Virus record (IMG/VR): IMGVR_UViG_3300030045_000037
Span: 1 to 20,428 of that record
Strand: one strand, 5' to 3'
Source: a virus
Length of the DNA stretch: 20,428 nucleotides
Position 1 is the stretch's first letter. Each line of letters begins with the position of its first letter. This document shows, piece after piece, positions 1 to 6,952 of this stretch. The notes beneath the pieces are model-generated. The model saw nothing but the letters and a program-made list of their open reading frames with translations, searched no databases and had not been told where the DNA came from. The translations under genes and the position numbers were made by a program.

Positions 1-1
1 C

Positions 2-139
2 AGCGACGAGGTTCGCCTTGTGACATTGCGCTGCTTGCTGCGTGCGCAGGAAGCCAATGACAGAGATTTGATTGAGCTACTGGCTGGAATTTTACAGAGG
101 TTGGATAATCCTCCGATGTTTTTTGGTGGCATGAAATGA
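2..139 (+). CDS. C-terminal end of an unknown protein (cut by the left edge)
   Basis: A reading frame is open from base 2 to a TGA at 137-139, giving the last 45 residues of a protein that begins outside the window. The visible part is leucine-rich and probably helical (VRLVTLRCLLRAQEAND, then LIELLAGILQRL) and ends in MFFGGMK. Its stop overlaps the next start in an ATGA, which is the coupling style of the whole left operon and supports it being a real gene. No family can be named from this fragment. Confidence 0.6.
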   Translation, partial: SDEVRLVTLRCLLRAQEANDRDLIELLAGILQRLDNPPMFFGGMK

Positions 140-336
140 CACCCAAGAAATCCACCATCTATCTTCTGGCGCCCATTGCCCTTGGCGGCGGGAGCACTGC
201 GACCGGCCATGTTCGCGAAGAGGGCTCCGCTGGAACGCGGATATTTGACCGCGCGGATTTCAAAGGTAAGTCGCAGTTTTTCCCTGGGCATTTGGTTGAG
301 AGAGTGGAAATAGAAAAGGAAAATGGAAATGACTGA
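136..336 (+). CDS. Small protein of unknown function, 66 aa
   Basis: This small ORF starts in an ATGA overlap with the preceding gene and ends inside the start region of the next gene, so it fits a translationally coupled chain. The N-terminus has a weakly hydrophobic stretch (IYLLAPIALGGG, about residues 8-19). The C-terminal half is charged (VERVEIEKENGND). The hydrophobic part is too short for a confident membrane segment and there is no lipobox. No conserved motif is recognised. It is kept because of its packing between neighbours. It could still be a chance ORF. Confidence 0.45.
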   Translation: MTPKKSTIYLLAPIALGGGSTATGHVREEGSAGTRIFDRADFKGKSQFFPGHLVERVEIEKENGND

Positions 337-724
337 TCTCTGGTCTTTGACGATCGCATTCCGCGGCCCGAACACATCGCTGCGGCTGACGTACAACAGC
401 GGTGAGAAGGCGCAGGCGGCATATGAAATGCTTAAGCGCCCCGCTCAGCCAGCGGAGGAATTTGACCGTGGCCTGGCGGCGACAACCTATGAGAAGGATA
501 TTGAGATCACGGACAGCTACGGCACCACTGCCATGGTGGACCGGGATGCGGTGATGGTGCATTGGATGACGCATTGCGGCAGCGAGGCGGAGGGCGCTAA
601 GGCGACGCAAATTTTAAATGCGCATGCGCAAGCCAGTCTACAACGGCAATTGGCGGCGGATCCGATGCTGAAGGGTGTGATTGGCGGCACTGGCGGCCAG
701 ACTCGCCAGCCGTTCCAGATGTGA
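329..724 (+). CDS. Hypothetical phage protein, 131 aa
   Basis: Mixed alpha/beta-looking protein. The N-terminal part (LWSLTIAFRGPNTSLRLTY) looks like beta strands, a middle part (about residues 40-80) contains TTYEKDIEITDSYG, and the C-terminal third is Ala/Gln-rich and helical (AEGAKATQILNAHAQASLQ). ATG 329 is preferred over ATG 323 because AAGGA at 316-320 lies 8 nt before 329 but only 2 nt before 323. The stop at 722-724 is one base before the J-domain gene start. Packaging-region neighbours suggest a phage morphogenesis accessory role, but no family is recognised and no helix-turn-helix typical of a small terminase is visible. Confidence 0.7.
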   Translation: MTDLWSLTIAFRGPNTSLRLTYNSGEKAQAAYEMLKRPAQPAEEFDRGLAATTYEKDIEITDSYGTTAMVDRDAVMVHWMTHCGSEAEGAKATQILNAHAQASLQRQLAADPMLKGVIGGTGGQTRQPFQM

Positions 725-725
725 C

Positions 726-1346
726 ATGCCGGACCTCTATGCCATCCTGGGCGTGCCGCGCGATGCGGACACTGCGACAATCCGAAAGGCATATCGCAAG
801 GCATCAAAGCGCGCGCACCCGGATGGCGGCGGCACGGCAGAGAAATTCCGCGCCGTGAGCAAAGCGCTGGAAGTCTTGAGCGATGCCGGGCGCCGCAAGG
901 CTTACGATGAGACCGGCACAATCGAGGATAAGCCGGTCGATAACGCGCAAAGCGAACTGATGGGCATTGTCTCGGCGTTGCTGGACGCAGTGCTTGGCGA
1001 TCTGGATCAGGGCGGCATTCCTTACGAGGCGGCTGATCTGGTGCAGCGCATGACCAAGTTGGCGTCTGATCGCCAGATTCATATTCATCAGCAGCGCGCC
1101 AAACTGAAGGCCAACATCACCAAGCAGAAGCGGTTGTTCAAGCGCTTTAAGCTGAAGGGTACTGGCGAGAACTTTATGGAGGCTCTGATTGTCGGGCGCA
1201 TCGCCTTTCTGGAAGGTCAGGACGCGCAGGCGCAGCGGCAGACCGATCAGATGCGCAAGGCGGAGTTGTTTATTCGAGAATACAAATTTGAGAGCGAGAA
1301 TGTGTCGCCGCCATCACGATATGGCTATCAGGTTATGACATGGTAA
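726..1346 (+). CDS. J-domain (DnaJ-like) co-chaperone protein, 206 aa
   Basis: Residues 1-62 are a clear N-terminal J domain. LYAILGV begins helix I, KAYRKASKRA forms helix II, the invariant HPD tripeptide is at residues 31-33, and FRAVSKALEVLSDAGRRKAYDE gives helices III and IV. J domains bind Hsp70 (DnaK) and trigger its ATPase. There is no Gly/Phe-rich linker, zinc-binding region or DnaJ C-terminal domain, so this is a J-domain fusion rather than host DnaJ. Residues 75-206 look helical, with a strongly basic stretch (KLKANITKQKRLFKRFKLKG, about residues 133-152) that might touch nucleic acid. ATG 726 is chosen because the J domain begins right there. A longer in-frame extension to 681 would overlap the upstream gene. 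Its last 7 bases overlap the terminase gene, so the two are probably translationally coupled. Directly upstream of terL is where a small terminase often sits. Whether this protein does that job is not shown. Confidence 0.9.
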   Translation: MPDLYAILGVPRDADTATIRKAYRKASKRAHPDGGGTAEKFRAVSKALEVLSDAGRRKAYDETGTIEDKPVDNAQSELMGIVSALLDAVLGDLDQGGIPYEAADLVQRMTKLASDRQIHIHQQRAKLKANITKQKRLFKRFKLKGTGENFMEALIVGRIAFLEGQDAQAQRQTDQMRKAELFIREYKFESENVSPPSRYGYQVMTW

Positions 1347-3226
1347 AGCGCGCGACCAGATGGCTGCGGCCATTCGAGAATTTTCTTGGAAACATGCGCA
1401 TCGACTCCAAGGAAGTTGCGGCGGTCGATGAGCATGGCTCGCCGCTTAATCTATGGGACAGCCAGCGCATATTTTTGAATGAAGTGGCCTACGGCCTGGA
1501 AGATGGGCAGCACACATTCATGGCTCTCAAGGCGCGGCAGCTGGGCGTCTCAACTATCTCGCTGGCGATCGATATTTTCTGGTGCCTCGTGCATCCCGGC
1601 ATGATGGGCGCGCTGGTGACGGATACTGAGGCCAACCGCAATATCTTTCGCGCCACCATCGAGCGCTACATCAAGAATCTGCCGGTTAGTTTGGTTGGCG
1701 AAAACTTCAAACTGCCGCGCATCAACCGAGACTTCGTGCAGTTTCCGAACGGAAGCCGTCTGGATTTTTTGGTGGCCGGCACACGCAGCAAGGCGACATG
1801 GGGCGAGGGCCGCGGTTACACGCTGGCGCATTTGACGGAGGTTGCGAACTACGGCGATCCCAATGGTCTGGCTTCTTTTCGCGAGACGCTTTCTGAAACG
1901 CACCCCAACCGACTTTTCATTTACGAGAGTACCGCCAAGGGCTTTAATCACTGGAAGGATATGTGGGACGAATGCGCCCGCGATCCTTTCACCAAGCGCG
2001 GCATTTTCATTGGCTGGTGGGCCAAGGATCTCAATCGCATCCCGCGCAAGGATCGCCGCTTCCAACTTTACGGCCTTGACCAGCCGGACGGCCAGGAGGC
2101 TGAACTTATCAACGCGGTCAAGACCAGGTTTGATTTCGATGTCAGCATGGAGCAACTGGCATGGATACGTTGGCGCACATCGGACCAGAGCGCCGATGTC
2201 AGTAATATCTCTCAGAACCTGCCGTGGGTGCCGGAGCAGGCATTTATCTTCTCAGGCTTTTCGTTCTTCCAGACGCGCCTGATCGCCCGCGATCTCAGCG
2301 ACATGGACGACAACGAAAACGAATATGCCTTCAAGGCGTATCGCTATTGGATCGGCACGGACTTCTTTGCTACCAAAATGGAGCAGCTTGGCCAGGGCTC
2401 AAATCCGGATGAGTGGGAGCTGCGAGTTTGGGAAGAGCCGGTCAAGGCGGGTCAGTATGTGATCGGCTGCGATCCGGCCTTCGGGCGTAACGACTGGCGC
2501 GACAAGCATGCGATCTCCATCTGGCGCTGCTACGCGGACCGCTTGGTGCAGGTTGCGGAGTATGCCAGCCACAATATTGAGGCGCACCAATGCGCCTGGG
2601 TGCTGGCGCATCTGGCCAGCGCCTATAAGGATTGCATTGTCAATCTGGAATTGTCCGGCGGGCCAGGCAAGGCGATCATGCGCGAGTTCGACCGGCTGCG
2701 AAATTCTCTGCGTCAGGAAATGTACTCGCGCCAATTGAAAGAGTTCGATTGGGAAGATGTGCTGAACGGCATGCGCTGGTATCTCTATCATCGCCCCGAC
2801 AGCATGGGCGCCGGTTATTGCTATAACTTCCTGACGACGCGCGATTCCAAGTTCGACCTGATGAACCGGCTGCGCAGCGCCTACACCACCCGCGTTCTGC
2901 ATGTGCGCTCGCGCCCGCTGCTGGGTGAGATGCAGGCAGTGGTGCAGGAAGGTTCCACCATCGAGGCACCTGGCCGGGAGAAGGATGACCGCGTGGTTGG
3001 CGCGGCGCTGGCAAACTATGCATGGGACGATTGGATGCGGCCGCAGCTAATTGCCAACGGCATGACCTATGAGCGGGTACGGGCCGAAGAGGCCGGCGAG
3101 GCGAGCGCGTCGCGCGTGATAGTAGACCGCATCGTCTATAATTATTTCCAGCGCGCCGAGGAATTGGCGAATGAGGATCCGCGCGAGCGGGAGCCGAAGA
3201 TACTTTTGGATCGGGGGTTGGTATGA
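1340..3226 (+). CDS. terL: Terminase large subunit (packaging ATPase and nuclease)
   Basis: This is the motor that cuts concatemeric phage DNA and pumps it through the portal. The ATPase part has the terminase-type Walker A KARQLGVST (residues 64-72) and a Walker B-like strand YTLAHLTEV with the likely catalytic Glu at 167. The usual Asp before that Glu is replaced by Thr. The coupling motif YESTAKG is at about 195-201. The RNase H-fold nuclease has its acidic residues in GCDPAFG (Asp378), NLELSG (Glu437) and KDDRVVG (Asp549/550). At 628 aa it is slightly longer than many TerL proteins (about 450-600). It starts at ATG 1340, overlapping the J-domain gene, and ends in an ATGA overlap with the next gene. 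The motif order is complete, so it should be active. Confidence 0.95.
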   Translation: MVKRATRWLRPFENFLGNMRIDSKEVAAVDEHGSPLNLWDSQRIFLNEVAYGLEDGQHTFMALKARQLGVSTISLAIDIFWCLVHPGMMGALVTDTEANRNIFRATIERYIKNLPVSLVGENFKLPRINRDFVQFPNGSRLDFLVAGTRSKATWGEGRGYTLAHLTEVANYGDPNGLASFRETLSETHPNRLFIYESTAKGFNHWKDMWDECARDPFTKRGIFIGWWAKDLNRIPRKDRRFQLYGLDQPDGQEAELINAVKTRFDFDVSMEQLAWIRWRTSDQSADVSNISQNLPWVPEQAFIFSGFSFFQTRLIARDLSDMDDNENEYAFKAYRYWIGTDFFATKMEQLGQGSNPDEWELRVWEEPVKAGQYVIGCDPAFGRNDWRDKHAISIWRCYADRLVQVAEYASHNIEAHQCAWVLAHLASAYKDCIVNLELSGGPGKAIMREFDRLRNSLRQEMYSRQLKEFDWEDVLNGMRWYLYHRPDSMGAGYCYNFLTTRDSKFDLMNRLRSAYTTRVLHVRSRPLLGEMQAVVQEGSTIEAPGREKDDRVVGAALANYAWDDWMRPQLIANGMTYERVRAEEAGEASASRVIVDRIVYNYFQRAEELANEDPREREPKILLDRGLV

Positions 3227-3429
3227 AGCGGGTATGGGCTATCGTTGGTGGAACCTTCGTTGTTCCGCTTGCTGAAATTTCGGCGGCGGAGATGAATGAG
3301 ATTAAATCCAATCGCAGGCTCACCAGCTTTTGTGCCGTCCCGGTCTATTGGAGCGAAGGGCTTGGCGTGTGGCCTCACCCGACTAGCGAGTGCATCATTG
3401 TTTCTGAAATCAAAGAGGATGAAATCTGA
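3223..3429 (+). CDS. Small hypothetical protein, 68 aa
   Basis: The start codon lies in an ATGA overlap with the terL stop and the stop lies in a TGATG overlap with the next start, so this gene is wedged into the operon and is very likely translated. The sequence has a hydrophobic start (VWAIVGGTFVVPLAEI), a short charged middle (EMNEIKSNRR) and a C-terminal part with two Trp residues and CIIVSEIKEDE. A purine-rich GGGGG stretch lies just upstream. No domain is recognised. The first segment is too short and too broken by Pro/Glu to be called a membrane helix. Confidence 0.65.
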   Translation: MKRVWAIVGGTFVVPLAEISAAEMNEIKSNRRLTSFCAVPVYWSEGLGVWPHPTSECIIVSEIKEDEI

Positions 3430-3782
3430 TGGCCTTAACCCAACAACCCAAACCGATTTTTAAAGCGCCGGAGCAAAAACCGTTCAAGGCGCACGAGCCG
3501 GCGCCTGTGGCAGACGTGCCACCGCCGCCCAGAGATGGCGAATGGCAGCCGATCGAGACGGCGCCAGAGAATGCCGATGCCGTGTTCATGGTGCGCGCCA
3601 CAGTCAACGGCAAGCCGATTGGCGGCACCGAAATGCTGGTGCGCTATCGCGCATCCCGCAAGATGGTGGGCAGCAAGTGGCAGCCGGCGCTCACGATTAT
3701 TGACGACAGGCTGGGCACGAAGCTGGGATTCCGGCCGACAGAATGGGCGCCAGCGCCTGAGAAAAAGAAAGGCAATGTCTGA
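3429..3782 (+). CDS. Hypothetical protein with a W-Q-P-I-E-T-A-P motif, 117 aa
   Basis: The first 37 residues are Pro/Lys/Ala-rich and probably disordered (KAPEQKPFKAHEPAP). The second part begins EWQPIETAPENADAVFMV and ends FRPTEWAPAPEKKK. A 'W-x-P-I-E-T-A-P ... P-T-x-W-x-P-x-P' frame of this type is common in small phage and prophage proteins of the DUF551-like kind, which have no known function. That assignment is by eye only. It starts in a TGATG overlap with the previous gene, helped by an AGAGG at 3414-3418, and its last 8 bases overlap the next gene. Confidence 0.75.
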   Translation: MALTQQPKPIFKAPEQKPFKAHEPAPVADVPPPPRDGEWQPIETAPENADAVFMVRATVNGKPIGGTEMLVRYRASRKMVGSKWQPALTIIDDRLGTKLGFRPTEWAPAPEKKKGNV

Positions 3783-4413
3783 GGAAACCCAATACCTTGG
3801 TCATGCGCCAGTCAAAGGCGAGGGGTTCATGGAGCCAGATCGTTACCGGGTAAAGTGTCGATGCCTCAGATGCGGACATAACTATTCGCGCATATACAAG
3901 GTCGTTCCCAAGATCGACCCGCCATGCCCCAAGAAGGCGTGCAAGGAAGCCATTGCCGCCGAGCAGCAAGAAAAGGAAACGTCGCATGTCGAGGCGATGC
4001 TGGAAACTGGCGAGACGCCTGGCCACATCGGCAACAACGTCAAGGTCAAGGCGGTAGACGCGACGGCGGAGATCGTCATGCAGGATTACGGCATGACGGA
4101 TCTGAAGGACAATATGCGCGCTGGCGATGCGATGACGCCGAAGCTCACCATTCGCCAGCAAAAAATGAGCGAAGGGTTCTGGGGTGGAAAGCGTCAAAGC
4201 GACAGACGCAACCCAACTTATCAGCCCGGCATTCAGGCGCATAAGAAATCCATTGTCGATAATGCGATGTCGGGCGGGTACTTGCCGAATGTTGCGGGGG
4301 CCGCGCCGGCCGATTCTGTCACCGGCAATACGGTGCTGACCGACATTCACCGCAATCGCTACAAGCCGCCGGTCAATATTATCTACGATGCGAACAAGGT
4401 TCCAAAGAAGTGA
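3775..4413 (+). CDS. Hypothetical phage protein with a zinc-ribbon-like N-terminus, 212 aa
   Basis: The N-terminal part has a cysteine cluster. Cys28, Cys30 and Cys33 (CRCLRC) are followed 18 residues later by Cys51 and Cys56 (CPKKAC), which is the spacing expected of two zinc knuckles in a ribbon. The rest has a charged helix (AIAAEQQEKETSHVEAML), a basic middle (RQQKMSEGFWGGKRQSDRR) and a C-terminal tail rich in Asn, Pro and Lys. ATG 3775 is chosen because GAAAGG precedes it and the protein becomes non-biased from there. The frame stays open back to 3535, but that upstream part reads as an Arg/Trp/Ser-rich shadow of the preceding gene. Its role is unknown. A basic zinc-ribbon protein beside the terminase could bind DNA or support packaging, but this is inference. 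Confidence 0.8.
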   Translation: MSEETQYLGHAPVKGEGFMEPDRYRVKCRCLRCGHNYSRIYKVVPKIDPPCPKKACKEAIAAEQQEKETSHVEAMLETGETPGHIGNNVKVKAVDATAEIVMQDYGMTDLKDNMRAGDAMTPKLTIRQQKMSEGFWGGKRQSDRRNPTYQPGIQAHKKSIVDNAMSGGYLPNVAGAAPADSVTGNTVLTDIHRNRYKPPVNIIYDANKVPKK

Positions 4414-4421
4414 GGTAAACC

Positions 4422-4646
4422 ATGAAGTCCGCTCTTAAACTTGTCTCTCAAAAACCGTCTGCACCAGCGCCATACGATGAGCAGCGAGGTCGCAAGCGCA
4501 TCGTTATGCTGCATGGTCATCTCTTAGCCGCGGTCGTCCGGTATGTGAATGAAGGCGCTGCTGGTACGATGAAGGATCGCATTCGGGAGGCTAGCGACCT
4601 ATCCGGCATCCCGCGCAGCCTTATTGAAGTGGAGATTAAGCGATGA
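4422..4646 (+). CDS. Small hypothetical protein, 74 aa
   Basis: A good ribosome site (GAGG at 4412-4415) precedes the ATG and the stop overlaps the next gene in an ATGA. The first 25 residues are Lys/Pro/Ala-rich and likely flexible. After RGRKRIVM the rest looks helical (HGHLLAAVVRYVNEGAAG, then MKDRIREASDLSGIPRSLIEVEIKR). No helix-turn-helix or other known family could be assigned. It lies in the packaging operon between the zinc-ribbon-like protein and the lipoprotein. Confidence 0.7.
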   Translation: MKSALKLVSQKPSAPAPYDEQRGRKRIVMLHGHLLAAVVRYVNEGAAGTMKDRIREASDLSGIPRSLIEVEIKR

Positions 4647-4999
4647 GGCGCGCAGCTTTAATGTTTGCGACATTGATGGTGACGGGGTGCGCGCACGACA
4701 ACTATAGCGCTTCATCGCATGTCGCATCCAAGGATGAAACAGCATCCGCCGTCCGCTCTTGCAAGCGGGATATCATGCAAAGCTATGCGGTGTCAGCACC
4801 ATCCAATCATAACGGCGCCTTGATTGGTGCAGTTCTGGGGGGACTGATGGGCGGCGCGCTTGGCGGGGCCATCGGCGGTGGTGCCGGCGCGGCTGCAGAT
4901 CAAGCTAACGGTGTTGATCGGTATAGCAACATCGATCAGGATATGGAGCGCTGCATGGCCGACAAGGGGTATGTCGGCACAAGCGATGACGATCACTGA
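4643..4999 (+). CDS. Glycine-zipper lipoprotein, 118 aa
   Basis: The N-terminus is a lipoprotein signal peptide, with RR at residues 2-3, a hydrophobic core AALMFATLM and the lipobox VTGC with Cys16 as the lipidation site. The residue after Cys is Ala, so outer membrane sorting is expected if the host uses the Lol +2 rule. Residues 58-86 form a glycine zipper (GALIGAVLGGLMGGALGGAI...) that could pack in a membrane. Two more cysteines (40 and 104) could form a disulfide in the periplasm. The ending ERCMADKGY resembles many bacterial glycine-zipper lipoproteins, which hints at a host origin. GGAG at 4631-4634 lies 8 nt before the ATG. It is too long and lacks the Pro-rich body of a typical Rz1 spanin. 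Possible roles are superinfection exclusion or envelope alteration, both inferred. Confidence 0.8.
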   Translation: MRRAALMFATLMVTGCAHDNYSASSHVASKDETASAVRSCKRDIMQSYAVSAPSNHNGALIGAVLGGLMGGALGGAIGGGAGAAADQANGVDRYSNIDQDMERCMADKGYVGTSDDDH

Positions 5000-5001
5000 T
5001 C

Positions 5002-5029
5002 GGCGGCGCTATTTCTTTTTTCCGCCGCC
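5002..5029. terminator. Possible hairpin between convergent genes
   Basis: A 7-bp perfect inverted repeat (GGCGGCG at 5002-5008 and CGCCGCC at 5023-5029) encloses a 14-base loop containing a run of six T. It lies where the lipoprotein gene and the portal gene converge, only 9 bases apart, so a terminator would be useful here. The T run is in the loop rather than after the stem, and the right arm also encodes the portal's Gly-Gly tail, so it is a weak candidate. Confidence 0.25.
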
Positions 5030-6805
5030 AGCGCCCTTTTGAAGCAACTCCGGATGCTGCTTTATCAATTCTGCTTCAGCCATTTTCTTGCGTTCCGCAT
5101 CTGCGACAAGCTCATCTTCCATTGGCGGATGGGTAAGTTCGATCAGGCGCTCCTGGCTGATAGCGCCGGCCTTGGCCAAAGCGAACACTAGCTCGCGGGC
5201 GTCGGACGCAAAGACTGGCGATGACGAATGGCTATCGACCGACACGCGCGAATCCTCATCAACGTCCTTAAGATAAAACTCGATTGCCTTCATCTTTGGT
5301 GCCGGCGGCTGAGCCAGAAGATCGCTGGGCGGCAAGGATGCCTGAATGCCGGCGTCTTCTTCGGTAACGTATGCTTTGAACTTCGTGTCGCTCTTTGCCT
5401 GCAGGATCATAAAGGCCAGCGCGCCAATTCTGGAAACCTGTTTTTCTCCGCGTAGCGCCCGGCGCTTTAGCCGCGGGCTCGCCATGCGCACCAGAGTCTC
5501 GGCATGGCCTTGGGCGCGAACGCCGGACTCGCCGCGACCTGACATCACCGCAGTTGCGTCCGCCATATCGTCAAAGATGCCCTCGGCTTCGTGCATGCTT
5601 TCATAGAGGCCGACAGGTATCTCCGGAAGTATAGGCTTGACTTCGGCGTTCGGGTTGGGATCCGTCATCCAGCCGCCAGGCTTGCGCAGACGGCTGATGG
5701 CGATTTCATTCTGGGACGATCCGCGTACAAACAGCGGCGGATCTTCCTGCTTGCGCAAAAGCTTGTTGATACCATCGATGCGGGCGTTGAGCGTCTTCTG
5801 TGCGAGACCGACGCACGCCACTTCCGAGCGGCCCCAGAAATAACCAGCGATTGGGTTAAGGCAAATTTCCGAGAATGGGTGCTGACCCTTGAGGGGATTT
5901 TCGTCATCGGCGCCGGACAGTGGATTGGTGGGATCGGTTGAGAAAATATTACGCTGGACGGTCTTGCCTTCCAGCACGCAGTCGGGGCCGATGAGCTGGA
6001 TCGTCACCCAGTCAGAGCGCTCAGTATCCCAAACCCATAATTCATCAAACTTGATAAGCCCCGCGAGCGTCTTTGGGGACCATGTTGGTGCCGGACCGGA
6101 CAACCAATTCACCAAGCCGCGCGAGGTCTGCGATGTGTTCTGGCCAGCGACCTGATAGGGATTGGTGCCGCCCAAGATAACCTGCTTGAGCATCGTGTCG
6201 CGATCGGGGCCTTCGCCATCCTTGGCTGGCGTGATGTAGGTCTGCGCGCGCTTCCATATTTCTTTTGCATCATGTCGGTCAGCGATCATCCGCTCAAATT
6301 CTTGCGGGATCATGTAGGTAGTTTGGAAAAACGCTTCCTGCCGGTCTAGCTCGCACACATCTTCGCGCATGACGCCCATAAATTCCGGCTGGATCATCCA
6401 TGCATCGATGCGCTTGTGCGATGGGTTCCAAAGTTGCTTTACGAAGGTCTTGCCTTTGATAAGAGCCCAGTCGAAAGCCTCGCATAATTTGAGATCGATA
6501 TCGGCGCCGCGGATTTGCGAGTTGAGTTCCTTGGCGGCGCGCGATCCCTTGGCGCGCTCTTCAGGCCCGACATCTTCCGGCGGAGTAACGGCAAAACGAA
6601 GGTCGGCCGGCGAGTAGATGTTGGAGGAAAGCTTTTCGATATAGGATAGCGTTTTGTTGTAAGTTTGCGGGCTACCGTTCTCGTCGCCGGTCAGATACAT
6701 CGAGCGATAAACGGCGCCGCGCTGAACGCGATCAACCAGCGAAACTGAGCAGTTTTGAATGACTTCTGTTGCCCAGTGGCCGATGTGCTTCTTGGGAATG
6801 CGCAT
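5009..6805 (-). CDS. Portal protein, 598 aa
   Basis: The portal is the dodecameric ring at one capsid vertex through which the terminase pumps DNA and to which the tail attaches. Length is normal for a short-tailed-phage portal. Supporting features are the helical start with YNKTLSYIEKLSSNIY, FDWALIKGKTFVKQLW (about residues 111-126), and the wing/stem signature HPFSEICLNPIAGYFWGRS (about 309-327). A long helix follows (LNARIDGINKLLRKQEDPP). The motif GRGESGVRAQGHAETLVR and a Gly/Lys-rich C-terminus complete it. It is the only gene in the window on the minus strand, set between the packaging and capsid blocks, and needs its own promoter in 6806-6952. No good Shine-Dalgarno precedes ATG 6805. 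A TATAAA box lies just 3 nt upstream of the start on this strand. Confidence 0.88.
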   Translation of the reverse strand: MRIPKKHIGHWATEVIQNCSVSLVDRVQRGAVYRSMYLTGDENGSPQTYNKTLSYIEKLSSNIYSPADLRFAVTPPEDVGPEERAKGSRAAKELNSQIRGADIDLKLCEAFDWALIKGKTFVKQLWNPSHKRIDAWMIQPEFMGVMREDVCELDRQEAFFQTTYMIPQEFERMIADRHDAKEIWKRAQTYITPAKDGEGPDRDTMLKQVILGGTNPYQVAGQNTSQTSRGLVNWLSGPAPTWSPKTLAGLIKFDELWVWDTERSDWVTIQLIGPDCVLEGKTVQRNIFSTDPTNPLSGADDENPLKGQHPFSEICLNPIAGYFWGRSEVACVGLAQKTLNARIDGINKLLRKQEDPPLFVRGSSQNEIAISRLRKPGGWMTDPNPNAEVKPILPEIPVGLYESMHEAEGIFDDMADATAVMSGRGESGVRAQGHAETLVRMASPRLKRRALRGEKQVSRIGALAFMILQAKSDTKFKAYVTEEDAGIQASLPPSDLLAQPPAPKMKAIEFYLKDVDEDSRVSVDSHSSSPVFASDARELVFALAKAGAISQERLIELTHPPMEDELVADAERKKMAEAELIKQHPELLQKGAGGGKKK

Positions 6806-6837
6806 GTTTTATAGCCCGGCCACTATGGATTGTGTAG

Positions 6838-6884
6838 ACACCATATATCATGTTGACGAAGAAGCTAGTACGAGAATATGGTGT
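6838..6884. promoter_or_regulatory. Inverted repeat in the divergent control region, possible operator
   Basis: The 9-bp arms ACACCATAT (6838-6846) and ATATGGTGT (6876-6884) are perfect inverted copies separated by 29 bases. They lie in the 147-base gap between the portal gene (left-going) and the polybasic micro-gene (right-going), and the arms bracket the candidate rightward promoter. A regulator binding both arms could block it. The arrangement is seen directly. The regulatory role is inferred. No other repeat copy was noticed in the window. Confidence 0.35.
6853..6880 (+). promoter_or_regulatory. Candidate sigma-70-type promoter for the capsid operon
   Basis: TTGACG (6853-6858) matches five of six bases of the -35 consensus. 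At 16 bases' spacing there is AATATG (6875-6880), a weak -10. It points right, toward the micro-gene and capsid genes, in a divergent gap where a promoter is needed because the upstream gene goes the other way. Phage-specific promoters may differ, so this is a modest call. Confidence 0.35.
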
Positions 6885-6901
6885 GCTTTGTCTGTGGGCA
6901 A

Positions 6902-6925
6902 GTTGGATCGAAATGGTTCTCCAAC
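6902..6925 (+). promoter_or_regulatory. Leader hairpin upstream of the micro-gene
   Basis: GTTGGA (6902-6907) pairs with TCCAAC (6920-6925), and GAA/TTC (6910-6912 and 6917-6919) extend the stem after a 2-base bulge, giving 9 pairs and an ATGG loop. It would sit in the 5' leader of the transcript from the candidate promoter, 14 bases before the AAGGAG ribosome site. It could stabilise the RNA or tune translation. Confidence 0.3.
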
Positions 6926-6939
6926 ACCCAAGTCTTAGC

Positions 6940-6945
6940 AAGGAG
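6940..6945 (+). promoter_or_regulatory. Strong ribosome binding site of the micro-gene
   Basis: AAGGAG is one of the best matches to the anti-Shine-Dalgarno in the window and lies 7 bases before ATG 6953. It is the main reason to treat the following 14-codon frame as a real gene. Confidence 0.55.
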
Positions 6946-6952
6946 CCAAGCT

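Noticed and set aside
681-725. Upstream extension of the J-domain gene
   Set aside because: The in-frame ATG at 681 adds 15 residues that overlap the preceding gene, and the J domain begins right at ATG 726.
3535-3774. Upstream extension of the zinc-ribbon-like gene
   Set aside because: The 80 added residues are Arg/Trp/Ser-rich and are a shadow of the gene at 3429-3782. A ribosome site and the conserved-looking protein begin at 3775.
6806-6836. Leaderless transcript of the portal gene from the TATAAA just before its start
   Set aside because: The box is only 3 bases from the ATG, so transcription would begin at or after the start codon. No matching -35 was seen.
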